Shown: positions 51,351-61,449 of the stretch, one piece after another | Position numbering within the stretch: the stretch's first letter is position 1 | Layout: the number at the start of each line of letters is the position of its first letter | From: Burkholderia sp. Leaf177 | GTDB taxonomy: Bacteria; Pseudomonadota; Gammaproteobacteria; Burkholderiales; Burkholderiaceae | Assembly (NCBI RefSeq): GCF_001424345.1 | Contig: NZ_LMPF01000012.1 | Span: 373,662-437,661, forward strand | DNA: 64,000 bases | Direction: 5' to 3' | The notes under the pieces: generated by a model | Databases searched by the model: none | What the model was told of the DNA's origin: nothing | What the model saw: the letters and a program-made list of their open reading frames with translations, nothing else | Program-made: the position numbers and the translations under genes

Positions 51351-52259
51351 ATGCAAGACCTCAATGATTACGCGCTGTTTGCTTCGGTCGTCCTGCACGG
51401 CGGTTTTGCCTCGGCGGGACGCGCGGTGGGCATGCCGAAGTCCACTTTGAGCAGACGCATCGCTGCCCTGGAAACGCGTTTGGGCGTGCGGCTGATCGAG
51501 CGTTCAACAAGGCGATTCCGGGTGACGGAAGTAGGGCAGGCGTTCTACGAAAGATGCCGGACAATAGTCCTCGATGTTCAGCAAGCCGACGCTGTTGTAT
51601 CGGACGCGTTGGGTGAACCGCATGGCGTTGTCCGATGCAGTTGCCCGCTCGGCCTGATGGAATTGCTTTCTCCTACGCTCTCGGATTTCTTGAGCACCTA
51701 CCCCAAAGCACAATTGCAGATGGTCGCGGTAGACCGCGCTGTGGATTTGATCGATGAACGCATTGATGTTGCCATCAGGGTGCGTACTGCATTGACAACA
51801 GATGCCGCGCTCATCATGCGCACGATGGGCCACTCCAGCCGCATCCTGATGGCGGCGCCTGCTCTCGCCAAAAAATGCAAGGCGAAGGACCTCGATGCGC
51901 TGGTCGCGCTACCGACCCTTGCCAGCACCGACCAGACCGGCGCAATCACGTGGGACTTCTTCGATGCAAACGACCAGCGCCGCTCGATCAGCCACAATCC
52001 TCGCATGACGTGTGCGGATTTCGGTGCGTTGCGATGCGCGGCATTGGCCGGTCTTGGAATCGTTTTGCTGCCCGAGCATTTTTGCAGCAAGGAACTGGCA
52101 AGCGGCAGTCTGGTCCATGTGTTCCCGGAATGGCGCACCGAGACAGGGATCGTACATATCGTATTCACGACAAGGCGTGGATTGCCGCCGGTCGTGCGTG
52201 CGTTTATCGAGCATCTGGCCGGGTCGCTTAAGAACTCTTTGGCAATTAGCGAAGCTTGA
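51351..52259 (+). CDS. LysR-type regulator
   Basis: 302 residues. Helix-turn-helix: LNDYALFASVVLHGGFASAG to MPKSTLSRRIAALETRLGVRL, a member of the large AaeR/DsdC-like group. Effector-binding domain from about residue 90. Divergent from the SDR gene with the operator between them. Confidence 0.92.
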   Translation: MQDLNDYALFASVVLHGGFASAGRAVGMPKSTLSRRIAALETRLGVRLIERSTRRFRVTEVGQAFYERCRTIVLDVQQADAVVSDALGEPHGVVRCSCPLGLMELLSPTLSDFLSTYPKAQLQMVAVDRAVDLIDERIDVAIRVRTALTTDAALIMRTMGHSSRILMAAPALAKKCKAKDLDALVALPTLASTDQTGAITWDFFDANDQRRSISHNPRMTCADFGALRCAALAGLGIVLLPEHFCSKELASGSLVHVFPEWRTETGIVHIVFTTRRGLPPVVRAFIEHLAGSLKNSLAISEA

Positions 52260-52330
52260 GATGCGCGCTTCGATGCATGTGGAAATAGTAGCGCCGCTGC
52301 TGAAATTGGGTGTTGAGTAAGGAATATTCC

Positions 52331-53302
52331 ATGCCGTCCGAGAACTCCGATGTCTTGTCCCAGGTACTCAAGCTGATTCGTCTTCGCGGAGATCACGTTT
52401 TCCACGGCGAAGTCGGCAGTTCAACCGAGGTTGTTTTTCCGCCAGGACCGGCAACGTTTTTGCATCTGCGTAGCGGCGAACTATCGGTGTCGCAATGCAA
52501 TGGACCGTCGGTGATTTTGCGGACAGGCGACTTCGTTCTTTTGCCTCATGCGGATGGACATACGATTCGCAGCGAGCCGGGCATGAAGGCACATCAGCGC
52601 TTCGAGGCGGCGCCGGAATTTGGCCCGGGCAGAACTGCTCAGACGTTCAGATGGGCGGCTGACGACGGCACGGCAGGATCCTTTCTCGCGGGATCGTTCT
52701 ACTTCGACGGCGCGCCTTTACGCTCTTTGCTCACTGGGCTCCCCGGGCTGATTCATCTCACCTGCGACAAAGTCAGCGAACCTCCGTGGCTGGCAGCCAT
52801 CACGCATTTCCTCGACCTGGAATCGCGCAGCGCCAGCCCGGGGTCATCGTTGATGATCTCGCGGCTTATCGATTTGCTCGTCATCCGCACGCTGCGGATG
52901 TGGGTCAGCCAGCAGGGCGATCGGGTCGGCTGGCTGTCCGGACTGAGTGACGAACGCATCGGCCGTGCATTGAACGCGATGCATCTGGAACCTGACCGTG
53001 CATGGACGGTTTCGGCGCTCGCCCAGACGGCGATGATGTCCCGGTCGATGTTTTCGGACCGCTTCACGGCGGTGGTGGGGCTTCCACCGTTGCGTTATCT
53101 GACTCGGTGGAGATTGACCATCGCAGCAGACTTGCTTCGCGGAGGAACCTTGAAAGTGACCGAAGTCGCGCATAGCGCCGGCTATGGTTCGGAGGCTGCC
53201 TTCAGCCGCGCGTTCGAGGAAGAGTTTGGATATCCACCGCGTGACGCACATCGAATCGCGCAGAGCGGGGCCTTCGTCGCACGAAGTTCAGAACTGCTTT
53301 GA
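52331..53302 (+). CDS. AraC-family regulator with cupin domain
   Basis: 323 residues from ATG 52331 (AAGGA ribosome site). A cupin_6-type ligand domain (FLHLRSGELSVSQCNGPSV, DFVLLPHADGHTI) is followed by a C-terminal double helix-turn-helix (AWTVSALAQTAMMSRSMFSDRF and KVTEVAHSAGYGSEAAFSRAF). It follows the LysR gene on the same strand and may control the SDR or the hydrolase gene downstream. Confidence 0.9.
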   Translation: MPSENSDVLSQVLKLIRLRGDHVFHGEVGSSTEVVFPPGPATFLHLRSGELSVSQCNGPSVILRTGDFVLLPHADGHTIRSEPGMKAHQRFEAAPEFGPGRTAQTFRWAADDGTAGSFLAGSFYFDGAPLRSLLTGLPGLIHLTCDKVSEPPWLAAITHFLDLESRSASPGSSLMISRLIDLLVIRTLRMWVSQQGDRVGWLSGLSDERIGRALNAMHLEPDRAWTVSALAQTAMMSRSMFSDRFTAVVGLPPLRYLTRWRLTIAADLLRGGTLKVTEVAHSAGYGSEAAFSRAFEEEFGYPPRDAHRIAQSGAFVARSSELL

Positions 53303-53600
53303 CAGCCCTGTTCATATAGTTCGCTCGATTCTTCGATTGGCAATCGCATCAGTTATCAATCGTACGATAGATCATGCAAATCGGACGTCGGGATATGGTC
53401 AGTCCCGGATATCCTCTTTAAAGTAGATAGCCACGGACCTCGTAGGTGTGAAGAGGCCGGTGCCTATCAGTTCCACTCTGACGCCGAAGTACTTTGGGTT
53501 CCTAATCGGATTCGAGAAGCCGAGGCGTATCCAAGGTCCTTTTCAAAGCCAAATTTAATCACGACATCGGCACTGATGTCTCTTCAAGGAAGCAATGTAG
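53303..53600. other. Spacer before the alpha/beta hydrolase gene
   Basis: 298 bp with no supported gene. A 6-bp hairpin GACATC / GATGTC lies at about 53563-53580, just before the hydrolase ribosome site. Otherwise I see only a likely promoter region. Confidence 0.5.
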
Positions 53601-54389
53601 ATGAAACTCCTCCTCGCTGCTCTCGCCACTTCAACACTTGCATTCGGTACCAGTGCGATGGCCGCGCAAAAGCCTCCGATCGTTCTGGTCCACGGCGCTT
53701 TCGAAAACGCTCAGGTCTGGGGACATGTCGCATCGAAGCTTCAGACCGACGGCTATAAGGTTGTGACAGTTGAACTGCCAGGCCGTCCGGGCGCGCCGGC
53801 AACACCGGACAAGGTCAGCCTCGACTTGTATCGCGACACCGTGGTTGCGGCGCTGAACAAATCGCATCACCCGGCCGTCTTGGTCGGTCACAGCTTCGGC
53901 GGCATCGTTATCGCCGACGCCGCGGAAACGGCACCGAAGAAGATCAGGACCTTGGTCTTTGTTGCTGCGTACTTGCCGCAAGACGGTGATTCGCTCGTGT
54001 CGATGGCCAACAAGGATGCCGATGCGAAGATCGGGCCGCATCTGCAGATCTATAAGGAAAAGGGCATTGCTTCCATTGAATATTCGGCACGCGCCGATCT
54101 GTTTGCCAATGGAGGTCCTGACGAACTGCGCAAGGCGATTCCAGATCTTATCCTCGATGAACCCGTTGGCCCGCTGGCTACGCCCGTGCACGTGAGTTCA
54201 ACCAACTTCGGCCAGGTCGACAAGGTCTATATCCACACCGCCATGGATCAGGTCATTAGCCCGTCGTTCCAGGCGAAGATGGTTGCCGCTACCCCCGTGA
54301 GAGCGGAGTACACCTTGCAGACCGGCCATACGCCGTTCCTTACCGATCCGGACGGTTTGGCAAAGGCGATCGAAGCCGCTGCGAAATAG
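53601..54389 (+). CDS. Exported alpha/beta hydrolase (esterase-like)
   Basis: 262 residues with a signal peptide (LLLAALATSTLAFGTSAMAA). Mature fold landmarks: IVLVHGAFENAQVW (oxyanion HG), nucleophile Ser in LVGHSFGGIV, and catalytic His in TGHTPFLTDP; the acid is probably Asp in AMDQVIS. Similar to plant SABP2/salicylate-esterase-like bacterial hydrolases. Periplasmic location is inferred from the signal. Substrate unknown. Confidence 0.9.
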   Translation: MKLLLAALATSTLAFGTSAMAAQKPPIVLVHGAFENAQVWGHVASKLQTDGYKVVTVELPGRPGAPATPDKVSLDLYRDTVVAALNKSHHPAVLVGHSFGGIVIADAAETAPKKIRTLVFVAAYLPQDGDSLVSMANKDADAKIGPHLQIYKEKGIASIEYSARADLFANGGPDELRKAIPDLILDEPVGPLATPVHVSSTNFGQVDKVYIHTAMDQVISPSFQAKMVAATPVRAEYTLQTGHTPFLTDPDGLAKAIEAAAK

Positions 54390-54602
54390 AATAGGCGGTC
54401 ATGGTTAGTGAGCAAACGAAGGCGCTGTGACAGGTCATCCCGCGCTTCGCCTTCGTGTCTGATGCTTCGAGCCCTAGCCACTCTTCGATTGTCAGTTCCA
54501 GAATGCTCCTTCATCTAGCAGCGGACACATCCGTCGTTTATTTTCACGCGCTATATTTACTAAGCCGAATTTAAATCTCTACACCTTTTGTTGATTCCGA
54601 AC

Positions 54603-55058
54603 ATGAACGTATTCGACCGCCTCGCACGAGCGAGCTTGAAATTGCCATCGCCGATAGAACCGCTTGGTTCGTATCGAACGGTTTCCGTATCGGGGAATCA
54701 GGTGTATGTATCGGGACTCGGCCCTTTCGAAGATGGTAAGCCGATCGTCGGAATGGTCGGACGCGATATGTCTTTGGAAAAGGCTCAAGACGCGGCGCGC
54801 CTGACTATGCTCATGATCCTGGCGTGCGTCGATCAGGCTTGCGGACTCGAAAACATCGCGCGATGCAGCAGGCTGACAGTGTATGTTCGAGCAGAACAGT
54901 CGTTCACGCAGCATCCGCAAGTCGCCAATGGCGCCAGTGACCTTCTGCTGACGTTGTTCGGACAAGACAATCTGCCTGCTCGAAGTGCACTAGGCGTGTA
55001 TTCGTTGCCGATGGGCATTCCGGTTGAGATCGACAGCATTTTCGAGTTGAAAGGGTGA
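54603..55058 (+). CDS. RidA/YjgF-family protein
   Basis: 151 residues from ATG 54603; a TTG five codons upstream is possible and neither has a strong ribosome site. Family segments: VSGNQVYVSGLGPFEDGKP, DAARLTMLMILACVDQACG and the C-terminal LPARSALGVYSLPMGIPVEID with the conserved Arg. Members act as enamine/imine deaminases or have related small-molecule roles. Position between a hydrolase and an NTF2-like protein gives no clear pathway. Confidence 0.85.
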   Translation: MNVFDRLARASLKLPSPIEPLGSYRTVSVSGNQVYVSGLGPFEDGKPIVGMVGRDMSLEKAQDAARLTMLMILACVDQACGLENIARCSRLTVYVRAEQSFTQHPQVANGASDLLLTLFGQDNLPARSALGVYSLPMGIPVEIDSIFELKG

Positions 55059-55164
55059 TGGGCATGGCTTCCGTGTTCGCTCGGACGCTAAAAGCATTGC
55101 AATGGAGCCGGTATGGACTCGCCCATCACAGAAACGACCTATCCTTTTCCACAGGAATCCAATC

Positions 55165-55692
55165 ATGCGTCAATTGATAGTGACCTTTGCCGTTGCGCTT
55201 ACTTTTTCTACGGGGTGTCTTGCGAGCCCATCTGGCACCTACAAGGAACCCCTGGACGCGAAGACTCTGAACACGCTTCGATCGGATTTTAGCCATCTCA
55301 TGGAATTGGCCAATCGTCACGACTTCAAGGCGCTACATGAAATGTTCTGGCAATCTCCTTCGGCTCTTCTTGTCGCCAAAAGTGCGATTCCCGCGGAAGG
55401 GAACTGGGCAGGTTTCTGGGGCAATGAGGCGATCGATCAGAAGCTGCGCGATATAGGCACTTCCGGCCCTGTCGTGCTGCAGCCGGATTATTCGAAATTC
55501 AAGGTTGTCGGCCTGACGAAGGACGTAGCGCAATCCTATGCGCCTGTGGATATCACGGTCTCCTACGCAGGTCAGGACGGAACCCCCAAACCGTTTTTAA
55601 TATTGATCAACTGGATAAAAATCGGCAAGGAATGGAAGGTGGCGTCGGAGATTATTCTGCCCATACCGCCGACGCCTAAAGCAAAAGATTGA
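55165..55692 (+). CDS. Exported SnoaL/NTF2-like protein
   Basis: 175 residues from ATG 55165 (CAGGA ribosome site). Signal peptide IVTFAVALTFSTGCLA, perhaps with a lipobox-like TGC. The mature part has the alpha+beta cone style of NTF2-like proteins: LMELANRHDFKALHEMFW and the beta-rich WIKIGKEWKVASEIILP. Function unknown; may bind a small ligand in the periplasm. It lies about 105 bp after the RidA gene. Confidence 0.72.
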   Translation: MRQLIVTFAVALTFSTGCLASPSGTYKEPLDAKTLNTLRSDFSHLMELANRHDFKALHEMFWQSPSALLVAKSAIPAEGNWAGFWGNEAIDQKLRDIGTSGPVVLQPDYSKFKVVGLTKDVAQSYAPVDITVSYAGQDGTPKPFLILINWIKIGKEWKVASEIILPIPPTPKAKD

Positions 55693-56179
55693 GCAGGTGA
55701 ATAGGCGCGATTAAGGTGTCTTACGGTTGCATCAAGATTGCCGCTTGGATCGCAATGGTAAGAATGCGAATGCGCCTGCTATTTTTTATTAAGCTGTACC
55801 GCCAAATTCATCAACTTCGAGCACAACGTTAAAAAATAACTCAAAAGGGAAGACGGGACATCACGTCCGCGACATTTCCCCAAAAAAGTCCCGACGTTTC
55901 CAAGCCTCCAGATTGAAGCCAGTCACAGAAACAATGGCGACTGCGCGTAAAAATCCTAAATAGCGGTATTAGTTTGCAACAAACAACCGGTAAATCTTCC
56001 GCTCTCCCCGCTTCTGCGTGACATCCACAACACCATTCTTTCTCGTTTTCGCCACCGGTCCCGCATTTGCTCAACTACCGCTTATAGGCGTTATAAAAAC
56101 CTACTAAAATGCGACGACTTGTCCCAGGCATGTCATCGAGAGCCGATCTCCAAAGGCTCTAGACTTTTGGAGTACTGCG
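55693..56179. other. AT-rich spacer before the flavoprotein/kinase pair
   Basis: About 490 bp with no gene that I can support. A hairpin AGAGCC / GGCTCT lies at 56139-56160, directly before the ribosome site of the flavoprotein gene. The stretch is more AT-rich than its surroundings. Confidence 0.5.
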
Positions 56180-57340
56180 TTGGACCAATCCCTGCCCTCG
56201 CCGTTATTGGCGTTGAAAAGAGAAACAGAACAAATTTGCCAGGAAATCATCCTTCCAGCGGCTGGGGATATCGACGAGAACGCTGTCTGGCCAGAGGCTG
56301 GCATGCGAAGCCTCCAGCGTGCTCGCCTTACAGGGCTTACGGCGCCGGCGCGCGTTGGAGGCCACGGCCAAGGCCTGCTTGGGATGGTCACCCTGACTGA
56401 AACACTGGGCGCTGCCTGTTCTTCGACCGCTATGTGTTTCGGAATGCACTGCGTTGCGACCGCGGTGATTGCAGCCAAAGCCAACGCCAGGATGGATTCT
56501 GACTATTTGGGTCCCATCGCGGCAGGCGAACATCTAACTACGCTTGCCCTGTCCGAATCCGGAACTGGCTCGTTCTTTTTTCTGCCTGAAACCAAGCTGC
56601 ATAGAAACGAAAACGGCTTGATCGTGGAGGGTACAAAGCAATTCGTGACCAACGGCGCACACGCGGATTCGTACGTTGTGTCGACCGTTGCAAGTGTCCC
56701 GTCAGCGGTGGGTGACTTTAGTTGTCTGGTCGTCGATAAGGACGCGCCGGGAATCCGTTGGGGCGAACCATGGCAGGGGCTCGGCATGCGTGGAAACGCG
56801 TCAAGACCCATGCATCTGGATCAAGTTCGGGTTTCGCCAGACAGCGTCCTGGGTCAAGAAGGGGATCAGGTGTGGTTCGTCTTCGAAGTGGTGGCCCCGT
56901 TCTTCCTGATGGCGATGGCCGGCACTTACCTCGGCGTTGCGCAGACAGCGCTCAACGTTGCGATGAACCATTTGAAATCTCGCCGTCATTCCCACTCAGC
57001 GACATCGTTGAGCGACGTTGAAGTGATCCAGCACCGCGTAGGTGAACTTTGGACCGGCTTGCAAAAGTCGCGTCTGCTCGTGTACGAAGCTGCGCGACTT
57101 GGGGACAGCGCACATCCGGACGCATTGACCTATCTGCTTGCATCGAAGGCAGACGTCGCGCGCACGGCGGTGGAAATCACGAACGAAGCAATGTCGTTAT
57201 GCGGTGGCATTGCTTATCGGGAAAACAGCACGCTTTCGCGATTGCTTCGGGACGCACGCGCGAGTCACGTCATGTCGCCCACGACTGAAATGTTGACGCT
57301 CTGGACTGGTCGGAGCGCAATGGGCCTTCCCCTCATATAA
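56180..57340 (+). CDS. Acyl-CoA-dehydrogenase-like flavoprotein
   Basis: 386 residues from TTG 56180 (TTGGAG ribosome site). Family landmarks: LTALSESGTGS-type FAD segment (LALSESGTGSFFFLP), VEGTKQFVTNGAHAD, GLGMRGNASRPMHLDQV and the last helix pair with MSLCGGIAYRENSTLSRLLRDARA. The catalytic Glu motif YEGT of true dehydrogenases is replaced by VMSPTTEMLTLW. It may therefore be a flavin monooxygenase or an atypical dehydrogenase. Only 3 bp separate it from the hybrid histidine kinase gene, so they are one operon. Confidence 0.85.
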   Translation: MDQSLPSPLLALKRETEQICQEIILPAAGDIDENAVWPEAGMRSLQRARLTGLTAPARVGGHGQGLLGMVTLTETLGAACSSTAMCFGMHCVATAVIAAKANARMDSDYLGPIAAGEHLTTLALSESGTGSFFFLPETKLHRNENGLIVEGTKQFVTNGAHADSYVVSTVASVPSAVGDFSCLVVDKDAPGIRWGEPWQGLGMRGNASRPMHLDQVRVSPDSVLGQEGDQVWFVFEVVAPFFLMAMAGTYLGVAQTALNVAMNHLKSRRHSHSATSLSDVEVIQHRVGELWTGLQKSRLLVYEAARLGDSAHPDALTYLLASKADVARTAVEITNEAMSLCGGIAYRENSTLSRLLRDARASHVMSPTTEMLTLWTGRSAMGLPLI

Positions 57341-57343
57341 ACG

Positions 57344-59299
57344 ATGAACGCACACATCCTTCTCGTTTATGGTGGTGCCGAACCGGAGTCGCGCGACAGG
57401 GAACTGGCCGCGCGTCTGCGAAGCGTCGATGCTTCGCCCGAAGTCGTGGTGGTGGCCGCTCAAGAGGCTGTGCGCATTGTCAAAAGCGAAACGACCGGCG
57501 ACGCGCCCTGCATAGTCGTGACGTTGTCGTCCGTTGAAGAGCCATTACACGTTGCACGTTCGATCGCCGCGGAGCGCCCTTATACGTTCTTCGTTTTTGT
57601 CGTGTCGCCCGAGAAAGACGCGAAGCTTCGGCAAGCAACTTTATATGGCGCTCCGCCGGGCGGCCGTTGGAGCATCGTTGCCGATAAGAATGACGAGTTG
57701 CCGGCGCAAATCGATGCGTCATTACGCGCGGCAAGCCAGCAGCGGCGTTTTCGTGCAACGGTTGATCGGATCGCATTGCAGTTGGCAAAAACCACGCAAG
57801 TGGAAGAGCCGGAATATCGCCGCCTGATTGCCTCGGACCAGTATCTCGCGAACGTCTTGCAACACGCGCACGATGCGATCGTATCGCTCACGCCCGAGGG
57901 CGACGTGGTCTCCTGGAACCGCGCAACGGAAACGGTATTGGGAGTGAAAGCGGGGAATGCTATCGGGATGCCCTTCAGCCAGTTCTTCGATGACTCGGCA
58001 GTCGTAGACGAAGCGATAAGCCTGGTCATTCACGGCCATAGTGCGCGTGAAGACCTTCTGATTGGTTTCGACGAATCGGCTAGAGTCGTCGATGCGATTT
58101 TTGCAAAGCTCGGTCGCGATAGCGGCGAAGTCGACGGCATCACCGTGATCATGCGCGATGTGACGAACCAACGCCGGCTCGAGGCCGAAGCGAAACTGGT
58201 CGATCGGCGCAAGGACGAATTCCTCGCGATGCTCGCGCACGAGTTGCGTAACCCGCTGGCGGCGATCCGGAATGCCGGTGAGATGCTGCGCCTCATTGAA
58301 AGCGATGATCGGCGAGTCCATCTTGCGGGCGCGGTCGTCTCGCGTCAGTCCGAACATATGTCGAGCCTGCTTGCCGACTTGCTGGACGTCTCGCGCGTGA
58401 CGCGTGGATTGATCAAGCTGGACAAAGCCGTACTCTCGCCTCATGCCTTCGTCTCGCGCGCCGTGGAGCAGGTCCGGGGATTGATCGACAGCAAACGCCA
58501 CCATCTCACCGTCACCACCGCGCTCAACGTAGGGAAAATTTATGGAGACAAGGATCGCCTGACGCAAATCGTCGCGAACATTCTGCATAACGCGGCAAAG
58601 TACACGCCGCAAGGCGGACAGATTGAACTTGTCGTTGACGGGAATGAAAACGAGGTCGCAATAAAGGTAATCGATAACGGCATAGGCATCGATAGCATGC
58701 TGTTGCCCCATGTTTTCGATCTGTTCACACAGGCTGCTCGTTCACTCGACAGGAAGCATGGAGGGCTTGGGATCGGACTGGCATTGGTTAGGAGTCTTGT
58801 CCGACTTCATGGCGGGGACGTGTTCGCTGAAAGCGCGGGAGAAGGCCTGGGAAGCGGATTCACTGTGACTTTCCCGGTGTATCGGCTTAATGAAAACGAT
58901 CGCCCGAACGAGGTCATTCAAGCTGCTTCAGAAAGCGCTTTACGGCAAACCATTCTCGTTGTCGACGACAATGAAGATGCCGCGGTTTCACTGAAGATGA
59001 TCATCGAACTTGGCGGCCATGAAGTCAGCGTGGCTCACTCAGGAGTGGAGGCGCTCGAACTGGTCGAGCATCATCGCTTCAATGTTTTTGTCCTGGATAT
59101 TGGAATGCCGGAAATGGACGGCCTCAAGTTGGCAGCACGGCTCCGGGCACTGCCTCAGTCGCAACATTCACTATTGATAGCGCATACAGGATATGGCCAG
59201 CCCGAGGACCGCGCGCGCACGCGCGATGCTGGATTCGATCATCATTTGACCAAGCCCGCCGATCCTCTGAGCCTTCTTCAACTGATCGCCAACAATTAA
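57344..59299 (+). CDS. Hybrid sensor histidine kinase/response regulator with PAS domain
   Basis: 651 residues, no membrane helix. An N-terminal degenerate receiver-like part (1-125) is followed by a PAS domain (about 165-280). The kinase core has His299 in AMLAHELRNPLAAIRNAGEM, NILHNAAKYTP, DNGIGID and GGLGIGLALVRSLV. The C-terminal receiver has DD near 541 and Asp585 in VFVLDIGMPEMDG. A cytoplasmic sensor. Coupled to an acyl-CoA-dehydrogenase-like flavoprotein, which could produce its signal. No separate output regulator is adjacent. Confidence 0.92.
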   Translation: MNAHILLVYGGAEPESRDRELAARLRSVDASPEVVVVAAQEAVRIVKSETTGDAPCIVVTLSSVEEPLHVARSIAAERPYTFFVFVVSPEKDAKLRQATLYGAPPGGRWSIVADKNDELPAQIDASLRAASQQRRFRATVDRIALQLAKTTQVEEPEYRRLIASDQYLANVLQHAHDAIVSLTPEGDVVSWNRATETVLGVKAGNAIGMPFSQFFDDSAVVDEAISLVIHGHSAREDLLIGFDESARVVDAIFAKLGRDSGEVDGITVIMRDVTNQRRLEAEAKLVDRRKDEFLAMLAHELRNPLAAIRNAGEMLRLIESDDRRVHLAGAVVSRQSEHMSSLLADLLDVSRVTRGLIKLDKAVLSPHAFVSRAVEQVRGLIDSKRHHLTVTTALNVGKIYGDKDRLTQIVANILHNAAKYTPQGGQIELVVDGNENEVAIKVIDNGIGIDSMLLPHVFDLFTQAARSLDRKHGGLGIGLALVRSLVRLHGGDVFAESAGEGLGSGFTVTFPVYRLNENDRPNEVIQAASESALRQTILVVDDNEDAAVSLKMIIELGGHEVSVAHSGVEALELVEHHRFNVFVLDIGMPEMDGLKLAARLRALPQSQHSLLIAHTGYGQPEDRARTRDAGFDHHLTKPADPLSLLQLIANN

Positions 59300-59379
59300 G
59301 GCCGAAGCCGAGTGGTAGCAATTAGCTACGCACCCGGTTGTCTTCAGATAACGCAACAAGCCAACGTCCGCCGTATTTG

Positions 59380-60153
59380 CTAGAAAACGCTGGGAACCAG
59401 GTTCTCACCACCCGACACCTCGATGACAGTGCCCGTTACATAAGGATTGGTCATCAGGAACAGCGCGGCGTGGCCAATATCCTCTGCGGTGCCCACGTGT
59501 TGTGCCGGAAAGGACTCGCGTACTTTTGCCCTCAGGGCAGCCCGCTCGCTTTCGGACATGACGCGCCACAAGTCTGTTTCGACGTAGCCCGGACGTATCG
59601 TGTTGACTCGGGTGGGAGCCAGTTCGAGTGCGAGTGAGCCCGATAAGGCCTCCACTGCAACAAACGCAGAAGTGACCGCGCTGAAGCCGCGTTTCGATCG
59701 CGCTGCCAAACCACCGGTAAGGAACGTGATCGAACCTCCGGCTCTGAGGTAAGGCGCGGCGTAACGCGCACAAGCCCAACTGCCCAGGAATTTATTTTCG
59801 ATGTAGCTTCGAACGCCGCGCATATCGTCGTCCATGAAAGTGCCCCAACTTCCTAGGTCGGGCCCGGCCGTGACGGCGAGATGGTCGAACGATCCTATGC
59901 TGTCGAAGGCGTCTTTCACTGCTGCTTCATCGCAAATATCCAAGGTCACTTGATCGAAGTTAGTCAGATCAGGACGCTCCTCCGCTGAGGTAATACGGCG
60001 GCTGGCGACCGTCACGGAGGCACCCGCTGCATACGCCGCGCGCGCGATTCCCAGGCCAATTCCGGTTTTCCCGCCGACCACCACGACTTTTTTTGATGCA
60101 AGGCTCAGCGGGGGCGCTGAAGATTGTTTTCGATCGTCCATTGTTGTACTCAT
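59380..60153 (-). CDS. SDR-family protein with altered catalytic residues
   Basis: 257 residues from ATG 60153 (AAGGA ribosome site). The nucleotide-binding loop reads GGKTGIGLGIA. The place of YxxxK is taken by FSAVT, so the catalytic Tyr and Lys are missing, as in a known subgroup of SDR proteins with GxSAVxxA. C-terminal GTVIEVSGGENL. It may bind NAD(P) and use another mechanism or regulate. Convergent with the hybrid kinase gene. Confidence 0.87.
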   Translation of the reverse strand: MSTTMDDRKQSSAPPLSLASKKVVVVGGKTGIGLGIARAAYAAGASVTVASRRITSAEERPDLTNFDQVTLDICDEAAVKDAFDSIGSFDHLAVTAGPDLGSWGTFMDDDMRGVRSYIENKFLGSWACARYAAPYLRAGGSITFLTGGLAARSKRGFSAVTSAFVAVEALSGSLALELAPTRVNTIRPGYVETDLWRVMSESERAALRAKVRESFPAQHVGTAEDIGHAALFLMTNPYVTGTVIEVSGGENLVPSVF

Positions 60154-60386
60154 GGCTAGTCCTTTTCGATGCGCACGTTCATTGTTGATTCGGAAATCGG
60201 CTTCTTGCTGCCGGCCAAAATCCGGCTCCAACATTTCTCGTTAAGAAGGTTCAGTTTGCGCGATAGCGTCGGCCGCAGATCGCGAACGCACCGATGCTAA
60301 TTCGATTCGCCAAGGTTGATAATGGGCCGCTGATTCATAAGTCCCATTCTTGCAAGGAATGGGTTGAGCGTGACGCGGAGCAGCGA

Positions 60387-61301
60387 TCAACGATGCAACG
60401 TGTCGATCGCTTCGTCCTTCAGCTTCAGGATCTGCTCGCACGCGTACGCGGAGAAGGTTTCAATAAGCGCGAATGGCCGCGCGTTCTTCGAGCGGATCAG
60501 CGACAGGTCGAATTCCAATCGCGGCTCGAACGCGCACACGGAGAACTGTGCGCCGAGATTGTTGTACACGCTGATCGGGTCGACCACTGCGACGCCCACG
60601 CCATTGGCAACGAACGCGCAGGCTGTTTCCGATTGCCCGACCTCGATCTGGATCAGGCGCTCGACATCAGCTTCCTCGAAGATTTTATCGATCATGAAAC
60701 GCGAGTGATCTTGCGGCCCCAACGCAACGAACGGCTCTTTATCGAGGTCCTTTGCGCGTACGAGTTTTCGTCGGGCAAGGCGATGACCGTTGGGGATAAT
60801 GCAGACGGCCCGCAACGTGCATACATGCGTGCTCTCCACTTCGGGACGATCGCCTGGAAGCACGCTGAAGCCGAGGTCGACTTGTTGTGTGGCGACGGCA
60901 TCGATCAGCGAGCGGGATCGCATACTTTCGATGCTGAACTTGACGTCCGGACGTTCCACGCAGAACTGCGTCACGATGGAAGGCAACACCCGCCGCGTCA
61001 GGACGGGAAAAGACGCGACGCTCAACGCGCCCCAGGTCTGGTCCCGCAACGCCTTGGCGACATTCGCAACACGCCCCACGCCGATAAACATCCGTTGCAC
61101 CTCCGCAAAAAGCACTTCCGCTTCGCGGGTAGGACGCATCCTGGTACCTGCTCGCGTGAACAGCAAAAAGCCGCAACTGCGCTCGAGCTGGGCGATCAAC
61201 TGGCTGATAGCGGGCTGTGAAACGCCTAACACGCCGGCCGCTGCAGTGAGGCTGCCCGTATTCATCACAGCCTGAAAAGATTCGAGCTGGCGCACGTTCA
61301 C
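60387..61301 (-). CDS. LysR-type regulator
   Basis: 304 residues. Helix-turn-helix LESFQAVMNTGSLTAAAGVL to VSQPAISQLIAQLERSCGF and an effector domain related to NocR/OccR-type regulators of amino acid use. Divergent from the amino acid importer (148 bp between starts), which is its likely target. Confidence 0.92.
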   Translation of the reverse strand: MNVRQLESFQAVMNTGSLTAAAGVLGVSQPAISQLIAQLERSCGFLLFTRAGTRMRPTREAEVLFAEVQRMFIGVGRVANVAKALRDQTWGALSVASFPVLTRRVLPSIVTQFCVERPDVKFSIESMRSRSLIDAVATQQVDLGFSVLPGDRPEVESTHVCTLRAVCIIPNGHRLARRKLVRAKDLDKEPFVALGPQDHSRFMIDKIFEEADVERLIQIEVGQSETACAFVANGVGVAVVDPISVYNNLGAQFSVCAFEPRLEFDLSLIRSKNARPFALIETFSAYACEQILKLKDEAIDTLHR

Positions 61302-61449
61302 AGGGTTTCCTCCATAAGATCAACTTATATGAAGTGAATTTTGTCCTATTTGACGGTGATAGTCATGCGATGAAAAATAGACCTGCGCCACATACCGCTT
61401 GCCTTATCCACAGCGGCCGAAGATCACGCATCCTTTACTGGGGAAATTC

